Assembly: GCA_021813195.1 (NCBI GenBank)
Contig: JAKALI010000382.1
Span: 1-5,017 of the forward strand
Reading direction: 5' to 3'
DNA from: Pseudomonadota bacterium
GTDB taxonomy: Bacteria; Pseudomonadota; Alphaproteobacteria; Rhizobiales; Hyphomicrobiaceae
DNA length: 5,017 bases
Position 1 is the stretch's first letter. Each line of letters starts with the position of its first letter. Position numbers and translations under genes: made by a program. Positions 1 through 5,017 of this stretch are shown here, piece after piece. A model generated the notes under the pieces. That model was not told the DNA's origin and ran no database searches. It was given only the letters and a program-made list of their open reading frames with translations.

Positions 1-661
1 CATTGCGATGCTGGCTCGCGTGACGGCGGATATCGACGTCGAAACGCGTCAGCGCATTCTCTACGCGGCGCTGATCATCTTTTTCTTTCGCGCCACGCCC
101 GGGGTTGGCGAGGGCTATCGCTGGTTCACGATCGACGTTCTGGGCTTCGACGAAACCTTCTTTGGCGTCTTGAGTCAGATCGGCGCCGCAATCGCCCTCA
201 TCGCTGCCTGGCTGTTGTCGGATGTCATCACGCGGCTGCCTGTGGCGCGCGTGTTGCTATGGCTGACGCTCGTCGGCGGCGTACTCGCGATACCCAACCT
301 GCTTCTCGTCTTTCGTGCCGACCTATGGACAGAGGCGCACTTGGGCTTCGGCGCGCGCACGATTGCCATCATCGATGCGGCGGCCCAATCCCCGCTGGCC
401 CAGCTGAGCATGGTGCCGCTCCTGACGTTAATCGCAATCTACGCGCCACCTGCCAAGCGCGCTGTCTGGTTTGCTTTGATGGCCTCGTTCATGAATCTTG
501 CTCTAATTGCCGGCCAACTCGCAACCAAATATCTCAACGTGATTTTCGTCGTGGCGCGTGGCGATTACGACAACCTTCCCGCGCTGATGGTCGTGGCAGT
601 CTTGCTTGGTCTCATCATACCCTTGAGTGCCATCCTGTATTTCGGGCGGCGCATTCGCTGA
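1..661 (+). CDS. BT1-family (folate/biopterin-type) MFS transporter, C-terminal half, 5' truncated
   Basis: The open frame is already running at the left edge (first whole codon at base 2) and ends with TGA at 659-661, so about 219 residues are visible. The family is usually about 450-500 residues, so roughly the N-terminal half lies outside the window. The Met codon at base 8 is internal and is not the start. Counting from that Met, about six hydrophobic segments can be seen (near residues 17-28, 52-72, 82-102, 132-146, 152-173 and 190-212), separated by short charged loops. Family-like signatures are FRATPGVGEGYRWF after the first segment, NLLL near 97-100, the D-x-x-x-Q-S-P-L-A-Q stretch near 123-132 leading into PLLTLIA, and the late S-F-M-N-L segment near 160-164. 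BT1 proteins are inner-membrane carriers; characterised relatives move folates or pterins, but the substrate here cannot be read from sequence. The gene is convergent with the radical SAM gene, with 21 bp between their stops and no clear terminator. A general MFS carrier is the alternative. Confidence 0.82.
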   Translation, partial: IAMLARVTADIDVETRQRILYAALIIFFFRATPGVGEGYRWFTIDVLGFDETFFGVLSQIGAAIALIAAWLLSDVITRLPVARVLLWLTLVGGVLAIPNLLLVFRADLWTEAHLGFGARTIAIIDAAAQSPLAQLSMVPLLTLIAIYAPPAKRAVWFALMASFMNLALIAGQLATKYLNVIFVVARGDYDNLPALMVVAVLLGLIIPLSAILYFGRRIR

Positions 662-682
662 GACTGAGCGATCACCGAAGCA

Positions 683-1813
683 TCACAGCAGGGGCAATTG
701 GCCGCCCACTGGAACGGGCGCGCGAAAGCGATCCGTTCTCAAGGCGTCGAACCGGCCATTAAGCCCCAGTCGGCGGCACGCGAGGCGAAATCGTTGTGCG
801 ATCTGAACGGCATAAGGTCCGCGTCCACGCTGGCGCACGCCGAATGTCGGATCATAGTCCCGCCCTCCGTGCATCGACTGAAGCAGATGCTGAACGCGCA
901 CCGCGCGATCGGGAAATTCCTCGGCCAGCCACTCCCCGAACAGCGCCTTGATTTCGAGCGGTAGCCTCAGGAGGACATAACCCGCTTGCCCCGCTCCCAT
1001 CGTCGCGGCGGCCTCCAGGATTTGTTCGATTTCATGATCGGTCAGAGCGGGTATGATCGGCGCCACCATGACAGTCACAGGCACCTCGGCGTCACTCAGC
1101 ATTTTGATCGTTTCCAGTCGCCGTGCCGGTGTCGCGGCCCGCGGTTCCATCCGCCGCGCCAGGTGACGGTCCAGCGTCGTCACGGAAATCGCCACCTTGG
1201 CCAGACCGCGCGCCGCCATCCGAGAGAGGATGTCGATGTCGCGAGCAACGAGCGCCGACTTGGTCACGATGCCGACTGGATGCCCGGTCTCCTCCAGCAC
1301 CTCCAGAATGGCGCGGGTGATGCCAAGACGCCGCTCGATGGGCTGATAGGGATCGGTGTTCGTGCCGAGCGCCATCGTCGCGACCCGGTAACCCGGCTTG
1401 GCAAGTTCGCGCCACAACAGGTCCGCGGCGTCAGGCTTGGCGTAGAGTTTGGTCTCGAAATCCAGCCCCGCAGAGTGCCCCAGATAACAGTGGGTCGGAC
1501 GCGTATAACAATAGACACAGCCATGCTCGCAGCCCCGATAGGGGTTGATCGAGCGGTCGAAGGAGATGTCCGGGCTATCGTTGCGCGTGATGATTGTGCG
1601 CGCCCGATCGATGAGAACTTCCGTCGGCAGTGCGGGGGCATCATCGTCTTCGAGGCGTGCCCATCCGTCATCGATTGAACCGCGCTGCTCCCTCTCGTAA
1701 CGACCGCTTGGGTTTGATAATGCGCCACGACCCCTCCGGCGCTCTGCCCCAACTCGGGCGTCATTCACCCCACCCCAATCGTATTCCGAGCCGATACGAA
1801 CCACGTCCTGCAC
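683..1813 (-). CDS. PA0069-family radical SAM protein (SPL-like), complete
   Basis: This 376-residue protein carries the radical SAM cluster motif CX3CX2C at Cys95, Cys99 and Cys102, in the context NPYRGCEHGCVYCYTRPTH. These cysteines should hold a [4Fe-4S] cluster that cleaves S-adenosylmethionine to make a radical. The N-terminal RRRGRGALSNPSGRYE stretch (residues 26-40), GTNTDPYQPIE (150-160), TKSALVARD (184-192), MEPR (222-225) and PIIPALTD (252-259) are typical of the PA0069/Rv2578c group. That group is annotated as related to spore photoproduct lyase, but its substrate is not established. Length is normal for the group. The stop is TGA at 683-685. The start is uncertain: an in-frame TGA lies 18 bp upstream of GTG at 1813, so 1813 is the first possible start, but its purine-rich AGGGAAGG abuts it with no spacer. 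GTG at 1804, three codons later, would place that Shine-Dalgarno-like run about 9 nt upstream and is an equally good choice. A LexA-type box lies about 145 bp upstream, suggesting DNA-damage induction (inference). Confidence 0.93.
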   Translation of the reverse strand: MQDVVRIGSEYDWGGVNDARVGAERRRGRGALSNPSGRYEREQRGSIDDGWARLEDDDAPALPTEVLIDRARTIITRNDSPDISFDRSINPYRGCEHGCVYCYTRPTHCYLGHSAGLDFETKLYAKPDAADLLWRELAKPGYRVATMALGTNTDPYQPIERRLGITRAILEVLEETGHPVGIVTKSALVARDIDILSRMAARGLAKVAISVTTLDRHLARRMEPRAATPARRLETIKMLSDAEVPVTVMVAPIIPALTDHEIEQILEAAATMGAGQAGYVLLRLPLEIKALFGEWLAEEFPDRAVRVQHLLQSMHGGRDYDPTFGVRQRGRGPYAVQIAQRFRLACRRLGLNGRFDALRTDRFRAPVPVGGQLPLL

Positions 1814-1872
1814 CCTTCCCTGTGTGCGACGTCACGCCGGATGTCGAAACCGGCTGACCGCGGACCGCGCTC

Positions 1873-1889
1873 GCTGCGAATGACGCAGC
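1873..1889. repeat. Small palindrome in the radical SAM gene leader
   Basis: GCTGCG and CGCAGC form a perfect 6-bp inverted repeat around a 5-nt loop (AATGA). It sits with two further dyads in the same 80 bp: GCCGG/CCGGC at 1836-1854 with a 9-nt loop, and a GACGTC-centred dyad near 1827-1834. Together they resemble the short palindromic intergenic elements common in Hyphomicrobiales, but no second copy is in the window. It may equally be leader-RNA structure of the radical SAM transcript. Confidence 0.35.
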
Positions 1890-1939
1890 TCACATGAGAT
1901 CCGAACGCAATCCCGCCCACCGCAGTCCTCACGCACGGT

Positions 1940-1968
1940 GGGATATGCCGAAAAACGGAACATTTCAA
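1940..1968 (-). promoter_or_regulatory. Candidate sigma70-type promoter for the radical SAM gene
   Basis: On the minus strand, TTGAAA (1968-1963) is followed after exactly 17 nt by TATCCC (1945-1940). The first matches TTGACA at five of six bases. The second matches TATAAT at three of six, so the -10 is weak. The -35 lies inside the spacer of the LexA-type box at 1958-1972, the arrangement expected if LexA blocks polymerase. Transcription would begin near 1933, giving a leader of about 120 nt before the GTG start. This is a prediction from spacing and consensus only. Confidence 0.4.
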
Positions 1969-1972
1969 GAAC
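1958..1972. promoter_or_regulatory. LexA (SOS) box, GAAC-N7-GAAC
   Basis: GAAC at 1958-1961 and GAAC at 1969-1972 are separated by exactly seven bases (ATTTCAA). Read on the minus strand this is GTTC-TTGAAAT-GTTC, a perfect match to the direct-repeat operator GTTC-N7-GTTC recognised by LexA in alphaproteobacteria. The half-sites lie within a longer 11-bp tandem duplication (GAACATTTCA twice), so the similarity extends beyond the core. The nearest gene start in either direction is the radical SAM gene on the minus strand, about 145 bp away. On the plus strand no gene begins downstream. The match is visible; binding and regulation are inferred. Confidence 0.68.
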
Positions 1973-2084
1973 ATTTCAGGCTGCAGTGACGGTTGCGCGG
2001 AGTCCGCCGCCGGTAGCGGGCCCCCAACCAAGTTGCAGTTGACCTAGGGGACGGTCAGCCTGTGCCAACCCAGGAGCCTCATGG

Positions 2085-2522
2085 CTACATGACGTCGCTG
2101 ACGATCTCTTCGGGTGAATAGCCGAGCTTCTCAAGAGCCTCTTCGAGATAATCCGCCAGCAGTGGCATGCCGAGCAGGTACTTGGCCGTCGCGTTCGTCC
2201 GCTCGCTCCGGGCCGTCTCGATGGCCTCGCTGAGTTCTTCGGCTTCATAGGTCCCGCGGCCGATCCAAGCCAGGGCGACCAATGCCGCCTGCTCGTCGTC
2301 ATTCAACGTCGCAATAAAACCGACAAGTTCGTCACTTGTCGGGTCGTTGGCGAAATCCTCAAGGATGGCCGCGGGGTCTTCTTCGGCATCGCCTTCCTCC
2401 GCGGTGTCGTTCCATGCTCCGACTTTCGCGCCGTATTCACGCGCTTTGACGATGACGTGGCCAACTTTCTCGGGCGCGATGCCGAAATCCTCGACTGGTT
2501 CGGTTGCCGTGCGTCTCTTCAT
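2085..2522 (-). CDS. DUF3775 domain-containing protein
   Basis: A small acidic soluble protein of 145 residues with no signal peptide or membrane segment. The C-terminal two thirds match the alphaproteobacterial DUF3775 pattern: an early VIVKARE stretch (residues 23-29), an acidic linker rich in Glu and Asp (about 39-65), ELVGFIATLNDDEQAALVAL (65-84), the A-W-I-G-R-G motif (85-90), and the terminal TAKYLLGMPLLADYLEEAL (112-130). The family has no known biochemical role. ATG at 2522 is chosen as start because GAGAGAGA (2538-2531) sits 8 nt upstream. An in-frame TTG at 2603 would extend the protein by 27 residues and overlap the glycosylase stop, but those residues do not look like family sequence. 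The gene begins 68 bp after the uracil-DNA glycosylase stop on the same strand, so co-transcription is likely. The stop is TAG at 2087-2085. I see no clear intrinsic terminator beyond it. Confidence 0.85.
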   Translation of the reverse strand: MKRRTATEPVEDFGIAPEKVGHVIVKAREYGAKVGAWNDTAEEGDAEEDPAAILEDFANDPTSDELVGFIATLNDDEQAALVALAWIGRGTYEAEELSEAIETARSERTNATAKYLLGMPLLADYLEEALEKLGYSPEEIVSDVM

Positions 2523-2590
2523 GTCGTTCGTCTCTCTCGTCCCGAAAAAGCTCAGGGCTGATCGGCTACCACGCCGCGAACAAAATTCCA

Positions 2591-3292
2591 TTAGCCGCCG
2601 CAAGCCGATTGGCCATCTTCATCCAACACATGGCGAATGTTTGCGATGACGTCGTCGAACATGTCGAACGTTAGGCGACCTGTACTCGTATTGTAGCGTG
2701 AGCAGTGAAAGCTGTCGAACAATGTCACACAGGGCGCGATCGCATGGCGCGCGCCATGTGCGAATGGGTGGAGTACCTTTCGCAGTGCCATGGCGGCCAG
2801 CACCTGATCATGGGCGATGCGCCCGAGCGCCAGGATGACGCGCAAGCGCCGCAGCGCGGCAATGCGTGCCGCAAGATAAGGACGACAGGCAGCGATTTCC
2901 TGCGGCATCGGCTTGTTCTCAGGCGGCACGCAGCGCACGGCATTTGCAATCATGCAGTCGTTCAGAACGAGCCCATCGGCGGGATCCGCGCCGTATGTTC
3001 CGGCCGCAAAACCATGCTTCAGCAACGTGCCATAGAGGAGCTCGCCTGCGAAGTCCCCCGTGAACGGCCGTCCCGTCCGGTTTGCGCCTTTGAGGCCCGG
3101 CGCGAGACCCACGATGAGCAGCCGGGCGCTTTCAGGGCCGAATGACGGGACTGGGGCATTAAACCAAGTGGGCTCCATCAAGCGCGCCTGATTGCGAAAG
3201 GCGACTAAGCGCGGGCACAGATCGCAATCGCAAGGCGCCTCGGGTGGGTACGATAGGCTCGGCTGATCGATCTCGGTCGGGTCACGAGCCAT
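2591..3292 (-). CDS. Family 5 (UdgB-type) uracil-DNA glycosylase
   Basis: This 233-residue protein should remove uracil, and probably other deaminated bases, from DNA as the first step of base-excision repair. Motif I is GLAPGLKGANRTGRPFTGD (residues 62-80), where family 5 lacks the catalytic polar residue found in families 1 and 4. Asp80 is the residue I would compare with the family 5 active-site aspartate. NAVRCVPPENKPMPQE (117-132) and the HCSRYNTSTGRLT block (196-208) complete the signature; the second residue of that last block is Cys where many UDGs have Pro. Four cysteines, Cys23, Cys26, Cys121 and Cys136, are placed to bind the [4Fe-4S] cluster of this family. Length is usual for the family. 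ATG at 3292 has only a weak GGA about 10 nt upstream, which suits translation following the NYN gene 38 bp away. The stop is TAA at 2593-2591. A family 4 assignment is less likely because of the GANRTGR and HCSRYN motifs. Confidence 0.93.
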   Translation of the reverse strand: MARDPTEIDQPSLSYPPEAPCDCDLCPRLVAFRNQARLMEPTWFNAPVPSFGPESARLLIVGLAPGLKGANRTGRPFTGDFAGELLYGTLLKHGFAAGTYGADPADGLVLNDCMIANAVRCVPPENKPMPQEIAACRPYLAARIAALRRLRVILALGRIAHDQVLAAMALRKVLHPFAHGARHAIAPCVTLFDSFHCSRYNTSTGRLTFDMFDDVIANIRHVLDEDGQSACGG

Positions 3293-3330
3293 GCTATCGC
3301 GATCCGTGCGTGTCGCGAGCCGGCAGTGGC

Positions 3331-3984
3331 TCAGGTCTCTTCTTCGGACAAATCATCGAAGTCGTCGACCGCGCGAGGATCCCGCGAGCGCGTGCCGCCC
3401 GCGACCCCACGCGGCGACCCGTAGGCTGCCCGCGACTCGCGGCCCATCCGACCTGTAGGATCCCGGCCGATAACCGGCTCGAGAGCGGCGAGATCGATGA
3501 ACTGGTCCGCCTGACGGCGCAGTTCATCTGAAATCATGGGTGGTTGGCTGGCCAGGGTGGAGACCACGCTCACCCGCTTCCCACGCTGCTGGAGCGCCGC
3601 TACGAGGCATCGGAAGTCTCCGTCGCCCGAAAACAGGACGATGTGGTCCAAAGCATCCGACAGACGCATCGCATCGACGGCAAGCTCGATGTCCATGTTG
3701 CCTTTGACCTTCCGGCGGCCCGTCGCGTCGGTGAATTCCTTCACCGGCTTGGTCACCATCGTGTAGCCGTTGTAGTCAAGCCAGTCGATCAGCGGCCGAA
3801 TCGAAGAATACTCCTGATCTTCGATCAGAGCCGTGTAGTAGAGGGCGCGAATAAGCTGGCATTGATCCCTAAAATGCCCGAGAAGCCGCTTATAATCGAT
3901 GTCAAAGCCCAGCGCACGAGACGTCGCGTACAAGTTTGCCCCATCGATAAACAGAGCAACGCGTTCGTTCTTGTAAAAATGCAT
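3331..3984 (-). CDS. NYN domain-containing protein (LabA/DUF88 family), possible ribonuclease
   Basis: This 217-residue protein has an NYN domain, a PIN-like fold whose members are metal-dependent ribonucleases or RNA-binding regulators. Acidic residues expected around the metal are Asp14 in FIDGANLY, Asp98 and Asp104 in KGNMDIELAVDAM, and Asp121 and Asp123 in FSGDGDF. The fold is closed by the VSVVST strand (138-143) and DELRRQADQFIDL (153-165). After about residue 172 comes a tail rich in Arg and Gly, then an acidic end (DDFDDLSEEET), probably disordered and perhaps an RNA or protein contact. ATG at 3984 is chosen because AGGA (3992-3989) lies 4 nt upstream and relatives start M-x-x-YKNER. 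The GTG five codons earlier (3999) would consume the upstream GAGG and has no Shine-Dalgarno of its own. It is the first of three co-directional genes and diverges from rpoZ. Its RNA target is unknown. Confidence 0.92.
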   Translation of the reverse strand: MHFYKNERVALFIDGANLYATSRALGFDIDYKRLLGHFRDQCQLIRALYYTALIEDQEYSSIRPLIDWLDYNGYTMVTKPVKEFTDATGRRKVKGNMDIELAVDAMRLSDALDHIVLFSGDGDFRCLVAALQQRGKRVSVVSTLASQPPMISDELRRQADQFIDLAALEPVIGRDPTGRMGRESRAAYGSPRGVAGGTRSRDPRAVDDFDDLSEEET

Positions 3985-4001
3985 GATGTCCTGCCTCACA
4001 A

Positions 4002-4013
4002 CGCCAATTGGCG
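4002..4013. promoter_or_regulatory. 12-bp perfect palindrome upstream of the NYN gene, possible operator
   Basis: CGCCAATTGGCG is a perfect dyad with no spacer. Its near edge is 17 bp upstream of the NYN ATG at 3984, which places it in the leader or core promoter of the NYN-glycosylase-DUF3775 operon. A fully contiguous dyad like this suits a dimeric regulator better than an RNA hairpin, since no loop is available without breaking central pairs. No regulator can be named, and a chance palindrome is possible. Confidence 0.35.
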
Positions 4014-4424
4014 AACCGAATCAATCCGTTGATAACTCACGACTCCAGGGGCTCCCACCTCACGTGCTGCGACAAAATTCACGGCGTGCTCCGCTCGGGC
4101 GTCAGACAATGCACCAGGGGCAATGGCCAGTGGAGGCCGCAAGAAGGCACCCGGAGATCGGAGCGATCTGTCCGATCAGTCAACATGGGTCGTTTCAATC
4201 CATGCGGCGACGTCGCGCAAGCGATAGGGCACGCAACGATATCTTTCCCTAGAATAAACGGGGACGTAATATGATTGAAGAACAGTTTCAACCCCTGATC
4301 CGCCGTGGCCACGCCGGTGTGCCAAAGTCGGGCAGTATCCCCGCGTCAACGGCTCGCGAGAGAGCCTAACAGCAACAGGGACTTGATCTGCATCGTCAAC
4401 TGTGTCAATCGATAGCCAAATCGG

Positions 4425-4448
4425 GGCCGGATGAGCGATCATCCGGCC
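4425..4448. other. Strong 10-bp hairpin with GCGA (GNRA) tetraloop
   Basis: GGCCGGATGA at 4425-4434 pairs without mismatch with TCATCCGGCC at 4439-4448 around the loop GCGA. In plus-strand RNA two further G-U pairs extend it (4424/4449 and 4423/4450), and the loop is a GNRA tetraloop. It is not followed by a T-tract on either strand (plus: TTCTGTCGTC; minus: CCCCGATTTG), so it is not a standard intrinsic terminator. It may be part of a structured RNA, a rpoZ leader element, a transcript end of another kind, or an intergenic repeat. Confidence 0.5.
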
Positions 4449-4553
4449 TTCTGTCGTCGTCCAACGAAAGACGTGACGCTCTGTCGTAGCAAGGCGGCAT
4501 TTTGGAAAGCGGCGATTGCGGTGGTGTGCGAACGGCGGACTGACGCAAGCGCG

Positions 4554-4597
4554 ATCGGGTTGTGTTGCGACAGCGCCGCTCAGAACAGTCAACCGAT
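4554..4597 (+). other. Imperfect long-range hairpin upstream of rpoZ
   Basis: ATCGG (4554-4558) and TTG (4560-4562) pair with CAA (4590-4592) and CCGAT (4593-4597), with G4559 bulged. TGTT (4563-4566) then pairs with AACA (4584-4587), with two bulged bases at 4588-4589. The apical 17 nt are GC-rich and may fold further. It ends 64 nt before the rpoZ Shine-Dalgarno, so it could belong to the rpoZ leader if transcription starts upstream of it. Folding is inferred from complementarity only. Confidence 0.25.
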
Positions 4598-4661
4598 ACG
4601 GTGATCCGCCGGTTTTCGTCTGAGTCCACAGCACAATCCCGAAAAACAGCAGGACAGATCC

Positions 4662-4667
4662 GAGGAG
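4662..4667 (+). promoter_or_regulatory. rpoZ ribosome binding site
   Basis: GAGGAG lies 6 nt before the ATG at 4674. It is a near-complete Shine-Dalgarno match at optimal spacing and fixes the rpoZ start. It is the strongest ribosome binding site in the window. Confidence 0.85.
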
Positions 4668-4673
4668 TGGTAA

Positions 4674-5017
4674 ATGGCCCGCGTGACCGTTGAAGATTGT
4701 GTCGACAAGGTCCCCAATCGTTTCGAACTTGTTTTGTTGGCCGCACACCGGGCCCGCGCAATCGCCAATGGTAGCCCGGTCTCAATCGATCCGGAAAATG
4801 ATAAGAACCCGGTCATCGCACTGCGCGAGATTGCCGAACGCGCCATCCCGCCTGATGATATGCGCGAGAGCCTGATCCATTCCATCCAGAAGAACGTCGA
4901 AGTTGACGAACCTGAGGCTGGCGCAGCCCCAGTTCTAGCCATCGAGCGCCGCGGTCCGATTCTGGGCCGCGACGACCAGTCGAGCGACACGCAGGTCGAT
5001 GTCCTCACTGAGGAGCA
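4674..5017 (+). CDS. rpoZ: DNA-directed RNA polymerase subunit omega, 3' truncated
   Basis: The frame opens with [20 protein letters not shown], the standard N-terminus of alphaproteobacterial omega, and continues with [14 protein letters not shown] (residues 21-34), [15 protein letters not shown] (44-58) and LIHSIQK (67-73). This is the conserved core that clamps the C-terminal end of beta-prime and aids RNA polymerase assembly. After about residue 75 comes the variable acidic tail. 114 codons are visible and the frame is still open at the right edge. Relatives are about 130 residues, so perhaps 15-20 residues are missing. The start is fixed by GAGGAG six bases upstream. In many Hyphomicrobiales rpoZ is followed by the bifunctional (p)ppGpp enzyme gene relA/spoT, and omega takes part in the ppGpp binding site in proteobacteria; whether that gene follows here lies outside the window. 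The gene is divergent from the NYN operon. Confidence 0.96.
   Translation, partial: MARVTVEDCVDKVPNRFELVLLAAHRARAIANGSPVSIDPENDKNPVIALREIAERAIPPDDMRESLIHSIQKNVEVDEPEAGAAPVLAIERRGPILGRDDQSSDTQVDVLTEE

Larger units (their letters stand above)
3985..4673. other. Long non-coding divergent region between the NYN gene and rpoZ
   Basis: About 690 bp separate the NYN start from the rpoZ start, far more than two back-to-back promoters need. Apart from the palindrome and hairpins listed separately, it holds an AT-rich patch near 4236-4290 containing TAATAT (4267-4272, plus) and, on the minus strand, TTCAAT and TATTCT spaced 17 nt apart (4279-4251), both weak promoter candidates. A 32-codon plus-strand frame at 4271-4369 has GGGGA 6 nt before its ATG but resembles nothing I know. 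A short minus-strand frame ending at 4176 resembles the C-terminus of an excisionase-type HTH domain. I looked for a two-piece alphaproteobacterial tmRNA and for tRNA arms and found neither. I see no convincing complete gene here. Confidence 0.6.

Noticed and set aside
655..671. TCGCT/AGCGA inverted repeat at the end of the transporter gene as a terminator
   Set aside because: The stem is only 5 bp with a 7-nt loop and no T-tract on either strand.
986..1678. 230-codon plus-strand open frame
   Set aside because: It lies wholly antisense to the well-supported radical SAM gene, resembles no family, and is rich in Arg, His and Pro as expected of an antisense shadow.
1765..2031. 88-codon minus-strand open frame crossing the radical SAM start and the LexA box
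   Set aside because: It overlaps the radical SAM gene in another frame, covers the palindromes and the operator, and has no recognisable protein features.
2040..2057. TGACC/GGTCA inverted repeat after the DUF3775 stop as an intrinsic terminator
   Set aside because: A 5-bp stem with an 8-nt loop and no U-run in the minus direction is too weak to call.
3544..4032. 162-codon plus-strand open frame
   Set aside because: It is antisense to the NYN gene, whose motifs are unambiguous.
3985..4673. Two-piece alphaproteobacterial tmRNA (ssrA) or a tRNA in the gap
   Set aside because: No tag-peptide reading frame of the ANDN type, no T-arm GGTTCGA and no acceptor-stem pairing were found on either strand.
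4176..4748. 190-codon minus-strand open frame across the NYN-rpoZ gap
   Set aside because: It begins inside rpoZ in antisense and shows no family-like sequence over most of its length. Only its last 22 residues drew attention, and they are reported separately as a low-confidence remnant.

Overview
The window reads as chromosomal DNA of an alphaproteobacterium, most likely a member of the Hyphomicrobiales (Rhizobiales). The basis is the GC-rich codon use, an omega subunit of alphaproteobacterial type, a DUF3775 protein, a LabA-type NYN protein beginning with the residues expected in that order, and a GAAC-N7-GAAC site, the LexA box form used by alphaproteobacteria. No insertion sequence, CRISPR array, rRNA or tRNA was found.

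Layout. (1) 1-661, plus: the C-terminal half of a BT1-family (folate/biopterin-type) membrane transporter, cut by the left edge. (2) 683-1813, minus: a complete PA0069-family radical SAM protein, related to spore photoproduct lyase, convergent with the transporter with 21 bp between the stop codons. (3) 1814-2084: a non-coding stretch that serves as the leader and promoter region of the radical SAM gene. It holds several small palindromes and a perfect LexA-type box overlapping a possible -35 element. (4) 2085-3984, minus: three closely spaced co-directional genes, read in the order NYN-domain protein (possible ribonuclease), family 5 uracil-DNA glycosylase, and DUF3775 protein. This is probably one operon. 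(5) 3985-4673: a long divergent non-coding region of about 690 bp. It holds a 12-bp palindrome next to the NYN start, an AT-rich segment, a 10-bp perfect hairpin with a GCGA tetraloop, a second imperfect hairpin, and a short frame resembling the end of an excisionase-type HTH domain. (6) 4674-5017, plus: rpoZ, the RNA polymerase omega subunit, which runs off the right edge.

How the genes fit together. Most of the window concerns nucleic-acid upkeep and transcription: a DNA glycosylase that starts base-excision repair of deaminated bases, a PIN-like NYN protein, an SPL-like radical SAM protein with what looks like SOS control, and the omega subunit. The transporter appears unrelated. The best leads for new biology are the candidate SOS control of the radical SAM gene and the unexplained structured DNA upstream of rpoZ. 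I see no convincing new multi-gene system.
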